From Symbiodinium natans (lineage: Eukaryota; Sar; Dinophyceae; Suessiales; Symbiodiniaceae): 64,000 bases of DNA. The notes beneath the pieces were generated by a model. That model was not told the origin of the DNA. It made no database searches and saw nothing but the letters and a program-made list of their open reading frames with translations. The stretch covers positions 18,501 through 82,500 of the forward strand of contig CAJNDS010000067.1 in assembly GCA_905221605.1 (NCBI GenBank), read 5' to 3'. Made by a program: the position numbers and the translations under genes. Below are positions 20,652-31,000 of the stretch, in pieces (position 1 is the first letter of the stretch; every line of letters begins with the position of its first letter).

Positions 20652-23600
20652 GTGTTCACTGTGAAGGGATTCCCAGTCGGGTTTCCTGTGCCCCAAGGGG
20701 CTCCAGCCCTAAACACTAAGCCCTAAACCCTAAACCCGAAACCCTAAACCCCAAACCCTAAACCCTAAACCCTAAGCCCCAAACCCTAATCCCAAACCCT
20801 AAACCCTAAACCCTAAACCCTAAACCCTAAACCCTAAACCCTAAACCCTAAACCCTAAACCCTAAACCCTAAACCCTAAACCCTAAACTGCGCCCAGGCT
20901 CACACGTCTGAACATCTACAAAGGCCATAGGGTTGCTTCCGGATGTGGACCCTAAACCGCCTAAACCTTAAACCCTAAATCCCTAAACCCTAAACCCTAA
21001 GCCCTAAGCCTTTTAAGTCCTCCACCCTAAAACCCTAAGCCACCGGGACCTCTCTCCCAGACCTTCCGATGCAGCATTGCTGGCCATGGTCCTAAACCCT
21101 AAACTCCAAACCCTAAACCCAGAAACTTCCTGAACCCTGAACGCTGAAACCTTGTATGGGTCCATGAGTTTAAACGGTGGCTGGGCAAGGGTCCACAGCT
21201 TCGTTTTGGCTTGTGTTTCAGGTTGTTGCTTTAAGGGTTTAGGGTTTAGGGTTTAGGGTGTTTTCGAGTTTGGGCTCTAGATTTTTGCGTTGATTTTGGC
21301 AGGTGTCTTTGCTAAGAATAATAAATTAGGATGTCAGGGATACCCTTTTTCTAGAGGAAATGCCAAAAACACTCCCCAGGTCCACCAAGGCAAGGCTATT
21401 GTCTGTTCTCTAAGTCGTGATTCCTTTTTGGGGCTTGATTGGAAGAAGGCCGCTTGCATGTAGGCTACTTGGACAAGACCAAAGACATTCAGTCCAAAAG
21501 CCCCCGAAAGGCTACGTGGCGGCGTGCCCGAAACCCGAAATCCTAAACCTTAAGGCCTAAACCCTAAACCATTAACCCTAGACCCTATATAAACCCTAAA
21601 CCCCAAACCCCAAACCCCAAACCCCAAACCCCAAACCCCAAACCCCAAACCCCAAACCCCAAACCCCAAACCCCAAACCCCAAACCCTAAACCCTACACC
21701 CTGCACCACCTGCCCCTTCTCCAAGGTGTTGACCCTGACGTCTCCAGGCCAGCGTCCTCTCTTGGCTTTTGCCAGGTTTTCGGGCTTGTCAGGGTTTAGG
21801 GTTTAGGGCTTAGGGTTTAGGGCTTAGGGTTTAGGGTTTAGGGTTCAGTTCAGCGGCTTCAAGTGGGTTAGGGTTTAGGGTGTAGGGCTTAGGGCCTAGG
21901 GTTTTGCATACGCCTCAGCACAACATGCTGGATAATCAACAACTGCACTATAATTTAGATCCCCAAATATAACATCAAATTTCATTGTGTCGTTGCTCTT
22001 GTTGCTATGACTAGTATCATCATTATTTTTTATCTTTATCAAAGAGTTTATATGCCTCCACCCATAGTTTATCATTTATCATCTCTATTTATTAGTCCCT
22101 GCACGGACAAGGCGCCTCACATTCATGTGGGTGTTGCCCTAAATTCGGTCCTTTTGGGGGAAGGGGTTCCACGTTCCACGAAGAAAGCTTGTGAACACCA
22201 GTATCTGAAATCACTTTGTTTAGCCTGTCCTTGCTGTTGTCTAGAAAATGGGAATCCAGCAGTCAACTTAAAAGCCCAAACAACCCAAAAGCCCCATCCC
22301 GGAGATTCTGGGTTCCCCTACTACCCTCCTCAAAACGACCTCCCCAGGGTTCCCCCCCATAGTTCAGGTTATTTGGGGATAGTTAAGGTTAGTTAAGGTT
22401 ACTTAAGGGGGGAACCCAGGGCGGGTAGTAGCCCTAAACCTTAAACCCTAAACCCTAAACCCTAAACCCTAAACCCTAAACCCTAAACCCTAAACCCTAA
22501 ACCCTACACCCGGGAGGGTGATATAGTAGGGAAACCCATGAAAAGACCAAGCCAAGCAAGGGGTGCGCAGCTCATGGACGCGGGTTCGATCAACTTCCTG
22601 CCCGGTGCTCCCATGGCTTCGGCTTTTCAGTCTTTTTTTGTTAGCAGGGTTTAGGGTATAGGGTTTAGGGTTTAGGGTTTGGGGGTTTAGGGTCTAGGGT
22701 TTAGGGTTTTAGGGGTCTAGGGGTTAGGGCTTGGGGTTTAGGGTTTTAGGGTTTAGTGTTTAGGGTCTGGCGTTAATTAGGGTTCGTCAAGATGAAGGAT
22801 CTAGTTTCAAGTTTGCGTACTCCAAGCTGCTCAGCGGACAAAAGGTACAATGGCCTCGGAAATCCTACGCTCTCGAAGCTTGAGCCTTAAACCCTCAACC
22901 CTAAACCCTTAACTCTCTGAAGCCTACACCCTAAGCCCTAAACCCTAAACCTTCAACCCTGAAACCCTAAAACCCTAAGTCCTGAGGCTTTAGACTGAAG
23001 GGTCCGTTGGAAGCTTGAGGCTTAGGGTTTTGAATTCTTTTGGTTTAGGGTTTAGGGTTCAGGGTATAGGGTTTGGGGCTATGTAATTTCTTGATTCTGT
23101 GGCCGTTTAGTCGGGGGTGCGATGTCAGGACATGCTTGCTAAGAGTCGTTCGCTGCAAGTTCCAGGCAAGATTTTTTCCGACACTTTGGTTGCCCCTCAA
23201 CCCTAAAACACTGAACCATCGACCCGAAACCCTAAACCCGAACACCCTAACACCCTAAAACCCAAAAACCCAAAGTCAAGGAAAGCGGCTAGTCGAACAT
23301 AAAGCCTTGCGTGCAACTACCTGCATGGTTGCCACATGTTGCAACCAGACGCCCTCAGAGGGTTTATAGCATACATTGGGTTTATAGGGTTATAGTCTGT
23401 TATAGTGTTTAGAGGGTTTAGAGGGTTTGCAGGGTCTAGAGGGCTTACAGGGTTTAGGGGTTTAGAGGGTTTTATAGGGTTCATAGGGTTGGTAAGGTCT
23501 AAGGGTTGCTACATGGTCCCTTAGTTCGGGCCCTTAAGCCCATGCTTCAGAACGCTTTAAAGGAGGTAAGGGACCATATTAGGAGCCGATGAAACTAATT

Positions 23601-25767
23601 TTGGTGGTTTAGCAGAAACCCAAAACCCAAAACCCATATCCTAAACCCTAAACACTAAACCCTAAACCCTAAAAACTTGTCCGGTGTCAGCTCTGCCTCT
23701 GTCAGGTACGCACGTCATGACGAACATATCCATGGGCTTCAAGGATCAAGAGTACCGGCCTGAGCCTTTCTTCCATCTGGTTGCGGTTTAGGGTTTAGGG
23801 TTTAGGGTTTAGGGTTTAGGGTTTAGGGTTTAGGGTTTAGGGTTTAGGGTTTAGGGTTTAGGGTTTAGGGTTTAGGTTTGTTTTTCATACTTTTGTATGT
23901 ATGGTTGCATATGATTCTATATGAGTCGTGATTGCAAGAGAGAGAGAGAGAGAGATCAAGCCAAGCCGAGATCGAGGATGTGCATGAATATGTGTGGTGC
24001 TCAGATCTTCAAGATACTCAAAGGTGGGCTTTGGTATTTCGGTGGAGGCCGCATCCACCACTCTCCACGGCATGGAGCCGTCAGAGACACCGGAGAGCCG
24101 TGGCCGCCGGTGCGAGCATGGCGAATCAATAAACCCCCCAGCGGGGACATCTCCGACCTCACCAATGCCGAGCACGATGCGGAAGAGCTGCCGGGGAGAG
24201 CAAGGTCAAGTTCTGAGGGGTGAGACGCAAACCGAACCGAGTAGTCAAGCTAGGGTAGGCAGAAGCGGTGCTGAAGGGGCAGCTACACTAAGGTATATAC
24301 AGGGGGATGGGGGGAAGGTTGCGCCAGGTTTCAGGGGATTGGGGAGGGAAAGAGGGGGTTGTATTTAAAAGTTAGTCGGTGAGTAAACAAAGCTGACTCA
24401 GCCAGCACTGTTTGAACATTAGGGCACACCAAGGACAGCATCAGTAATGACCAGATTGTTACTTTTGATTGAAGGATATGGGGGTGTAGGTGGGTAGCCG
24501 GGAAGGCTGTCGGCAGGGTCTCACCCGGTGGAACAACGTGGGCGGTAGAGACGGACACTGCGTAAGGAGAATGTGTAGTTTAGGAGATGGGGGGCCAAAG
24601 AGGGGGGCGGGGGGGAGGTGGGGGGGGGAAGTGAGAACTAGCGTGTCCGGGGAGCCCCCAGACTCTATCGGGAAGTGTCACACAGGACTGTGGGATCCGG
24701 GCGCGCTTCGCGCGCGAGGGGTGCTTGCGCCCCTCATGCCCAGCAGAAGAAGAAGAAGAAGAAGAAGAAGAAGAAGAAGAAGAAGAAGAAGAAGAAGAAG
24801 AAGAAGAAGAAGAGAGATGAATACGTTGGAACTGGGAGCTTACTCGCGCTTGAGATCCGCACGTTCCCGAGTCCCGATCCTTTGAAGTCCTATCAAAGCC
24901 CTTCAGCCAACCTAGCCTAAAGCCCCCAAACCCTCAACCCGCAACCCCTCTCAACCCCTCTCAACCTCCCTCAACCCCTCTCAACCCCTCTCAAGCCCTC
25001 TCAACCCCTCTCAACCCCTCTCAACCCCTCTCAACCCCTCTCAACCCCTCTCAACCCCTCTCAACCCCCTCAACCCCTCAACCCTCAACCCCTCAACATA
25101 CGACAGGCTCTGGTGTGCGGCGCCCCTGCAAAGAGGGGACCTGCCTCCTGCGCCTCGGACAAGACTTGCCTGAGAGTAGCCCTAAACCCAAACCCGAACC
25201 CCTTACCCCTAAACCCTAAACCCTAAACCTTATAAGCCTTGAACCTGAAATCCTAAACCCTAAACCCTAAACCCTAAGCTTCAAGAAACATCCCCAAACA
25301 ATCACTCGTTTTTTTGGTTGGGGTTTCTAGGTGGACAAGGGGGGCATCCCTTTCTCCGGCTAGGTTTCCTGGGCTACCTAGTTTCGAAGGGTAGTGTCAT
25401 GGGCCCTTAATATAGTCCCTTACCTCCTTAAAGGGTTCTGAATTATTTGGGCCCTTGGGTGTATAGCGTATATAAGGAGTATATATGGCGTCCCCTGTTA
25501 AGGGCCCATATGAAGGGAATTGAAGGGACCATGTAACGTAACCGCCCCAAGATGGTTCGTTTCTGTTCGAGGAGGGGTGTTGAGGGCTTCGTAGAAGCAA
25601 GATCGTAGAAGTGAGATTTCGGAAGGGCTCAAGTATTTAGGATGATGTTAAACAACCTAAACCCTACACAGCCTACTCAACCCTAAACCCTAAACCCTGA
25701 ACCCTGAACCCTAAACCAGGTCACCTACGACTTCTGGCTTGTGGGCAAAGGCTCCTTGGATCAGTGA
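20652..25767 (+). CDS. Exon islands of an unrecognised gene
   Basis: Candidate exons: 20652-20708 (VFTVKGFPVGFPVPQGAPA after cctcttttcctcag); 20896-20951 (RLTRLNIYKGHRVASGCG); 22529-22630 (AQLMDAGSINFLPGAPMASA); 22781-22844 (SSFKFAYSKLLSGQK, donor aag|gtacaa); 23706-23784 (ISMGFKDQEYRPEPFFHL, running into a TTTAGGG array); and 25720-25767 (VTYDFWLVGKGSLDQ, ends TGA). The exons are on one strand, share similar composition and end in a proper stop. I do not recognise the family. Linkage is inferred, and the telomere-free island at 23.9-24.9 kb lies within the presumed last intron. Confidence 0.4.
20734..20888 (-). repeat. CCCTAAA array (about 155 bp)
   Basis: The first third is mixed (CCCGAAA, CCCCAAA, CCCTAAG); the distal hundred bases are pure. 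Confidence 0.9.
21592..21700 (-). repeat. Homogeneous CCCCAAA array
   Basis: About a dozen consecutive CCCCAAA units bounded by a few CCCTAAA units. The same point variant is fixed in every unit, which implies local amplification of one mutated unit. Confidence 0.95.
21901..22436. other. Telomere-free stretch with an inverted-repeat element at its end
   Basis: One frame is open for 129 codons (22007-22396), but its N-terminal part is AT-rich and motif-free, so I do not call a gene. At about 22308-22436, GGGTTCCCCTACTACCC is mirrored by GGGAACCCAGGGCGGGTAGT around tandem TTAAGGTTAG units, suggesting another introner-like element. Confidence 0.4.
23786..23876 (+). repeat. TTTAGGG array
   Basis: About 12 perfect units immediately after an exon-like stretch. 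The junction is ttgcg|gtttaggg, so the nearest GT is the array's own. Confidence 0.9.
24696..24745 (+). other. Two tandem GC-rich hairpins
   Basis: GGGCGCGCTTCGCGCGCGAG forms a tight stem with a TTC loop. It is followed at once by GGGGTGCTTGCGCCCC, a second stem with a TTGC loop, then the GAA tract. Confidence 0.7.
24746..24813 (+). repeat. (GAA)n microsatellite
   Basis: About 22 uninterrupted AAG/GAA triplets. The Arg/Lys-rich frames across it are artefacts. Confidence 0.95.
24950..25095 (+). repeat. TCAACCCCTC decamer array
   Basis: About 13 units of the 10-mer CAACCCCTCT with minor variants. It resembles an expanded, altered telomeric unit but is no longer a heptamer. Confidence 0.9.
25388..25552 (+). 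mobile_element. Introner-like element, family E (copy 2)
   Basis: GGGTAGTGTCATGGGCCCTT at the 5' end is mirrored near the 3' end by AAGGGACCATGTAACG. The body contains CCTTACCTCCTTAAAGGGTT. Fuller copies lie at 31998-32222 and 42576-42797; a partial inverse-type relative is at 23500-23590. Confidence 0.65.
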
Positions 25768-25954
25768 GGATGTGTCTTTCCAAATGCCCACTGTGTCCTG
25801 AACGAGCACTGAACCTCAAAGCCCGAGGCCTTCGACACTAAACCCCCGAAGCCTGGGGTTTAAGGGGTTAGTGTTTAGGGTCTAGGGCTTAGAGTTTAGG
25901 TTTTAGGGCGCTAGAATCCTAAACCCATAGAACTCAGCCCCTAAAGCCTAAGCA

Positions 25955-26145
25955 CACAAGAATCCAGACTTGGAATGGGGAAGCTGTAAAATGCTGAGGA
26001 GGCACGTGACAAAGCTCAAACATCGACGGGTAGTGAACGAAACGGCCAAGAACCCGATGCAACTGGCGGGGAGAGGTCCAAAACAATATGATGGGAAAAG
26101 ATGCGAGGGAGAAGGAATCAAGCTTCATCTGCGTCTGCCTGGATA
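25955..26145 (+). CDS. Possible exon, basic protein segment
   Basis: Open + frame of about 60 codons rich in Lys/Arg (RRHVTKLKHRRVVNETAKN), ending TAG. A minus-strand frame is open over the same bases. The segment is free of telomeric units. Weak call. Confidence 0.25.
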
Positions 26146-26244
26146 GGTGAAAGGACGGCACGCAAGGACATGACTTCATAGCTTCTGTGCCTAACGCCCA
26201 GCTGAGCCAAGAGCCGTCTACAATAAACAGATAAATGATCGAAA

Positions 26245-26395
26245 CGGAGGGAGAGCGGGAGGGAGGGAGAGAGAGAGAGAGACAGACAGATTAAAAAGAC
26301 AAACAAAAACAAAAACAAGAAAGAAAAAGAAAAAGACAAATATAAATAGAAACAGCAAGAAAACAGAGAACGATAAAGAAGAAGAGAAAGATATT
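26245..26395 (+). repeat. Purine-rich GA/AAAC microsatellite tract
   Basis: GGGAGGGAGAGAGAGAGAGA followed by GACAGACAGA, AAACAAAAACAAAAAC and AAGAAAGAAAAAG stretches. No telomeric units. Confidence 0.85.
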
Positions 26396-26419
26396 GGCGC
26401 CCGATGTTGAGATTCTAGA

Positions 26420-26535
26420 GCCTAGGACCCAGAGCAGGCCCTTATTCCCCTTATTTGGGGTTCAGGTTCCCTTCTAAGCCTCTGTAAACCGAGAAAGGGC
26501 ACCCGTTTTGTTCCCAGGTTACCCTTGGGTCTAGT
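26420..26535 (+). mobile_element. Introner-like element, family D (copy 4)
   Basis: CTAGGACCCAGAGCAGGCCC at the start and GGTTACCCTTGGGTCTAG at the end are inverse over the outer bases; AAACCGAGAAAGGGCACCC lies in the body. Confidence 0.65.
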
Positions 26536-26602
26536 GGTCAAAAGAGGTGGTTCGTAGCAACAAACCCTAAACCCTAAACCCTCAACTTCCAAGCCTACCT
26601 TG

Positions 26603-26822
26603 AGGACCAAGTCAACCCAACAATTGGGTCTTATACCCTTTACTACTATAGTCCATCTTAACTCTGTGGTACTTTACTGTAACTTTAGATCCTTGGCCTT
26701 TTTGGGTTTATAGGGTTTCTTAATCAGGCAGCTAAAAATTGAATTTTTAGCTACCCTGCTAAGTGCAGCCGAGTTAAGGTATATGAACCATACACCCTTT
26801 TAGGGTTCATGTGGTTCCCAAG
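26603..26822 (+). mobile_element. Family B introner carrying a nested family A element
   Basis: The outer ends CTTGAGGACCAAGTCAACCC and GGGTTCATGTGGTTCCCAAG are the inverted repeats of family B. Uninterrupted family B copies read straight through the position where a 112 bp family A element (26662-26773) sits here, flanked on both sides by TTAA. Confidence 0.75.
26662..26773 (+). mobile_element. Introner-like element, family A (copy 1, nested)
   Basis: Begins CTGTGGTACTTTACTGTAAC and ends GCTAAGTGCAGCCGAG. An internal hairpin GCTAAAAATTGAATTTTTAG is present. Copies 28366-28477 and 36703-36814 are near-identical in length and sequence. Short direct repeats flank each (TTAA here, GGGGT and TAC at the others). 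Confidence 0.8.
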
Positions 26823-26885
26823 GTCAACCCCTGAACCCGAAGCCACCCAAAACCCCAAACCCTTGGGTTATTCCCTAAACCCTAA

Positions 26886-26985
26886 ACTTGGTCATAGTTG
26901 GGTAACATTTTACATTTTTAAGGGTACTTAAACCCAATAAGAATAAACATTTGAATTTTTAATATTACCCCAACCATGAACTAGT
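26886..26985. mobile_element. Inverted-repeat element with AT-rich body
   Basis: GGTCATAGTTGGGTAACATT at one end is mirrored by AATATTACCCCAACCATGAA at the other. A single copy in the window. Confidence 0.6.
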
Positions 26986-26992
26986 AAACCCC

Positions 26993-27117
26993 TAAACCCT
27001 AAACCCTAAACCCTAAACCCTAAACCCTAAACCCTAAACCCTAAACCCTAAACCCTAAACCCTAAACCCTAAACCCTAAACCCTAAACCCTAAACCCTAA
27101 ACCCTAAACCCTAAACC
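26993..27117 (-). repeat. CCCTAAA array (about 125 bp)
   Basis: About 17 perfect units, lying directly after the inverted-repeat element at 26886-26985. Confidence 0.95.
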
Positions 27118-27211
27118 TATTGGGTTTGGGCTCCTTTGCGTGCCGAGGCTGCTGCCAGGCGGGTCCGGTGCCAAGATCCCTAGAGCAGCTTACTGGTCTA
27201 GGGCCTAGGGC

Positions 27212-27303
27212 CTAGGGTTTAGGGTTTAGGGTTTAGGGTTTAGGGTTTAGGGTTTAGGCGGTTTAGGCGGTTTAGGCGGTTTAGGCGGTCTAGGCGGTTT
27301 AGG
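27212..27303 (+). repeat. TTTAGGG array passing into a CGGTTTAGG nonamer array
   Basis: Six TTTAGGG units are followed by five GGTTTAGGC-type nonamers. The sequence change marks local expansion of a variant unit. Confidence 0.85.
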
Positions 27304-27634
27304 TTCCATACTCGGGATTTTCGGAGTAAGGGCAGCATGAGCCTATGCCTAAACTCACTGGGTCTGGGGTTTTCGGTGTAGGCCAGGGTTTAGCTAGCAG
27401 CACATTTCAATAGGGCCGCGTTGAAATACCCGGCAAGCCTATCTTGCGACAGCATTTAGATGCCATCCTTCATCATGCTGCCTTCTGGCGTCGACTTGGT
27501 TTTTGCGCGCTGCATCAAGAACTTTGGAACGCTAAGCCAGACTAAGGCATGAAACCAAATTTAATCCTCACAAAGGGGCACAACCCCGCTAGCGAATGGC
27601 CAGGCAACGAGGCATCCAGGCAAACTCTAGGTTA
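27304..27634. other. Unique sequence without a supported gene
   Basis: Mixed-composition sequence with no clear exon, array or inverted repeat. One short candidate (CIKNFGTL near 27513) is too weak to call. Confidence 0.35.
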
Positions 27635-27840
27635 CCCAAAGGGTCCTCAGTACCTATATGGGAGACACTTGCCCAAACCATCATAGTACTTCCTATCATA
27701 GAAACCCTACTAAACCCTAAACCCTAAACCCTAAACCCTAAACCCTAAACCCTAAACCCTAAACCCTAAACCCTAAACCCTAAACCCTAAACCCTAAACC
27801 CTACTTTCTACTATGTAGGTACTTAGGACCCTTTGGGCTA
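27635..27840. mobile_element. Inverted-repeat element with CCCTAAA array in its loop
   Basis: ACCCAAAGGGTCCTCAGTACCTA at the left is mirrored on the right by TAGGTACTTAGGACCCTTTG (27816-27835). The centre is filled by about 13 perfect CCCTAAA units (27708-27801). Confidence 0.7.
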
Positions 27841-27952
27841 TGTGTCTTGGAGAATCCACGGAGCGCAGTGAGGACAAAGTTAAGTCCTTGACCCGTACAT
27901 GTGATTTTCTCCATGAAAGGCCCCTTGGGCTGCAATAAGGGAGAAAAACCCA

Positions 27953-28017
27953 AACCCTAAACCCTAAACCCTAAACCCTAAACCCTAAACCCTAAACCCT
28001 AAACCCTAAACCCTAAC
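27953..28017 (-). repeat. CCCTAAA array
   Basis: About nine perfect units just upstream of the first exon of the 28.0-32.3 kb gene. Confidence 0.9.
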
Positions 28018-28041
28018 CTCTATACCCCTTGTAACGGGCAG

Positions 28042-31000
28042 GCCAAGCTCGGCGTCAATCACGAAGAGCAGGTGCGGGCTGGAGAAGAGGCTGAGCACGA
28101 AAGCGCCTCGTCCAAGAAGCGCTCGCGAAAGCCAGTCGCATCAAGCCAGGAGGACTACCTTGCGGACCATATGAACCCTAAATTGGGGTCTTATGCACTA
28201 TACTACCGTAGTCCCTACTAAGGCATATGAGCCCTACACCCTTTTAGGGTTCATGGTGGTCCGCAAGGTAACTACGAGGCAAGCCACCCCACAAAGTCCA
28301 GAAAGGGGCCCGCTGCAGCAGTGGAAGCGCCAGCCCTGGCACGCGACAACATAGGGCGCAGGGGTCTTTGTGGTACTTTACTGTAACTTTAGATCCTTAC
28401 CTGTTTTGGGTTTATTGGGTTTCTTATTAAGGCAGCTAAAAGTTTGATTTATATCTACCCTCCTGAGTGCAGCCAAGGGGTGGGCACGGAGGAGATCCGA
28501 GAGTTGCAGAGTGCTTCGGCCCCAGGGCGGCTCAGTACATCGCTGTGCCAGGGTCAGGGGCCTAGGCTCTGGGGGGCCCTGAACCCTGAACCCTAAACCC
28601 TGAACGCTGAACCCTAAACCCCAAACCCCAAACTCCAAACCCTAAACCCTAACCCTAAACCCTAAACCCTAAACCCTAAACCCCAAACCCCAAACCCTAA
28701 ACCCTAAACCCCAAACCCCCAACCCTAAACCCTAAACCCTAAACCCTAAAACCTAAACCCTAAACCCTAAACCCCAAACCCCAAACCCCAAACCCCAAAC
28801 CCTAAACCCTAAACCCTAAACCCCAAACCCTAAACCCTAAACCCTAAACCCCAAACACTAAACGCTCAATCCGTGCAGGCCAGTCTCCCTGGCTTCCATT
28901 GCGGCTCGGCGCAGCATCCCCACGGTGATGGCTTGACAGCCAAGAGGCCAGGGGTTTGGGGTTTGGGGTTTGGGGTTTAGGGTTTAGGGTTTAGGGTTTA
29001 GGGTTTAACTAGGGTTTAGGGTTTAGGGTTGGGCTTTGTTTCCTTCAGGTCTGGGGTGCAGGGCATAGGTTTAAGACCCCTAAACCCCAAACCACAACTC
29101 CCCAGTATCACACAACATACCTTTTAAGATGGTTTCGAGGGTTCAGGTTTTTCAGGCATTACCCCAAATGCTCGGAAACTTCGCATCTGTTCCCTATGCC
29201 CTCCACCCTTTATTGGCCCCAAAGACCGGCAGCTCTCTAATGAAAATCAGGGTCTTGCTGTGGATCCATTTCATAGTACGACCTGTTAGGCTACCAACGT
29301 GCTATAGGGGCCTTAGCAATCAGAATAGGTTTTTTTTTTAAGGGGGAAACCCTAAACCGTAAACCCTAAACCCTAAACCCTAAACCCTAAGCCCTAAGCC
29401 CTAAGCCCTAAGCCCTAAACCCTAAACCCTAACCCTAAACCCTAAGCCCTAAGCCGTAAACCCTAAACCCTAAACCCTCAGTTTCCCCGGTAAGCCAGCG
29501 AAGTCGCAGGGTCATGGAGGAGGGCGACGTGCCTTTCTACAAGCTGGCAGTTAAGCAGGCGCCCAGAAATTCAAAATAGTCCCTTTTAGGGGGTTTGGGG
29601 TTTAGGGTTTAGGGTTTAGGGTTTAGGGTTTAGGGCGAGGACCATGGCTAGGACCCAGAGTAGGGCCTTAAGCAATTGTCTTTGGGGCTCAGGTTCCCCC
29701 ATAAGCCCCTTTAGAGCCTAAAAAAGGGCACCCTTGTTGAATTCCCGGGTTACTCGGTTTAGGGTTTAGGGTTTAGGGGAGAGGGTCTGCTGGGAGCCTC
29801 AAAGCATCCCAAAATGGGGCTATCGAAGGGCTTTTGTGAGGTTCGTAAGTCTGAGGGTTTAGGATCTAGTGCTTCGGGTTATGAAGTTCTTCGTCGAAAG
29901 TCAGAGTTACATGACTTGAAGGAATTTGCAGGCATTTCTTGCAAAAAGAATTAGGAGAGCGCGCAGGCTACGTAAGGCAGTTTGTGATGCATGGCGCCTG
30001 CTTCCTTGGACGAAGCTTGCTTAGCATTAAACCCTCAGCCCTAAACCACGAGGATGATGTGTCGGAATATTTTCCGGAGGGTGTAGAGGACCAGCCTAGA
30101 TGAAATGGGACCCTTGTCATAGTTAGCATCAACATCATGATGATCATTGTCGTCACTATACTTTTTATGACTAAGGTTCTTGTTCTCTTAGCGGATGTAG
30201 CGTTGGAAGTCCTGCAACCTAAACCTCAAAACCCTAAGTCCCTGCGACCCTAAACCTCTGCAACCCTAAACCTCGGCACCCCAAACCCCTAAAGCTTTTA
30301 GCCCGAAACTTCTAAACCCTCAAACCCCTAAACCCCAACCCCTAAACAACTCTAAACCCTAGACCCCTAAACAACCCACAACCCTAAACCCTATCCCTAA
30401 ACCCTAAGCCCTAAACCCTTTTCCAGGCTGAGGCTGCCTATGGGATCACGGCAGCCCAGCCGCTGTTCCTGCGCTTCGTGCCGTCGGAGAAGTTCCAGGC
30501 CAAACCCTGTTTAGGGCTTCGGGTTTAGGGTTTAGGGTGTAGGGTTTTTAGGGTTTAGGGTTTAGGGTTTAGGGTTTAGGGTTGAGGGTTTTGAAATTGA
30601 CACGGACTCGGAGTTGAAAAAGTTGCGCTGCAACATTGCGAGAGGCCCCTTCAAGGTATGGTTTTTAGAGTGGCAAGCTGCCTTTGCACGGTGCGGAGAA
30701 GCCATGGGTTAGTACCATGTTGGTCCATGTCAATGTTGTGGTACAAAGCTACTGACACTTCCCATGCTTTGGGCTTGGGGATTAGGGTTCAGGGTTCAGG
30801 GTTCGGGGTTCAGGGTTCAGAGTTTAGGTTTAGGGTTTAGGGTTTAGGGTTCAGGGTTTCGGGTTTAGGGTTTCGGGTTTGTAACCCCCCGTTCTTGTGG
30901 GTGTCGGTTAGCTTCTCAGCACCAACGCCTTACAAGCCGCAGGAGCCCGCTGACTTGGAGCAGAAGGCACAGCAGAGCCTCAAGAACTGGCTGCTAGGCG

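Larger units (their letters stand above)
23877..24915. other. Telomere-free island with several overlapping open frames
   Basis: About 1 kb without telomeric units. Between 23920 and 24370 all three + frames and one - frame are open for 60-124 codons. None has a recognisable motif, so coding cannot be assigned. The right part is G-rich (24590-24650) and ends in two hairpins and a GAA tract. The composition differs from both flanks, suggesting an inserted segment. Confidence 0.45.

Noticed and set aside
24490-24920. Poly-Arg / poly-Lys proteins
   Set aside because: Generated by the (GAA)n tract.
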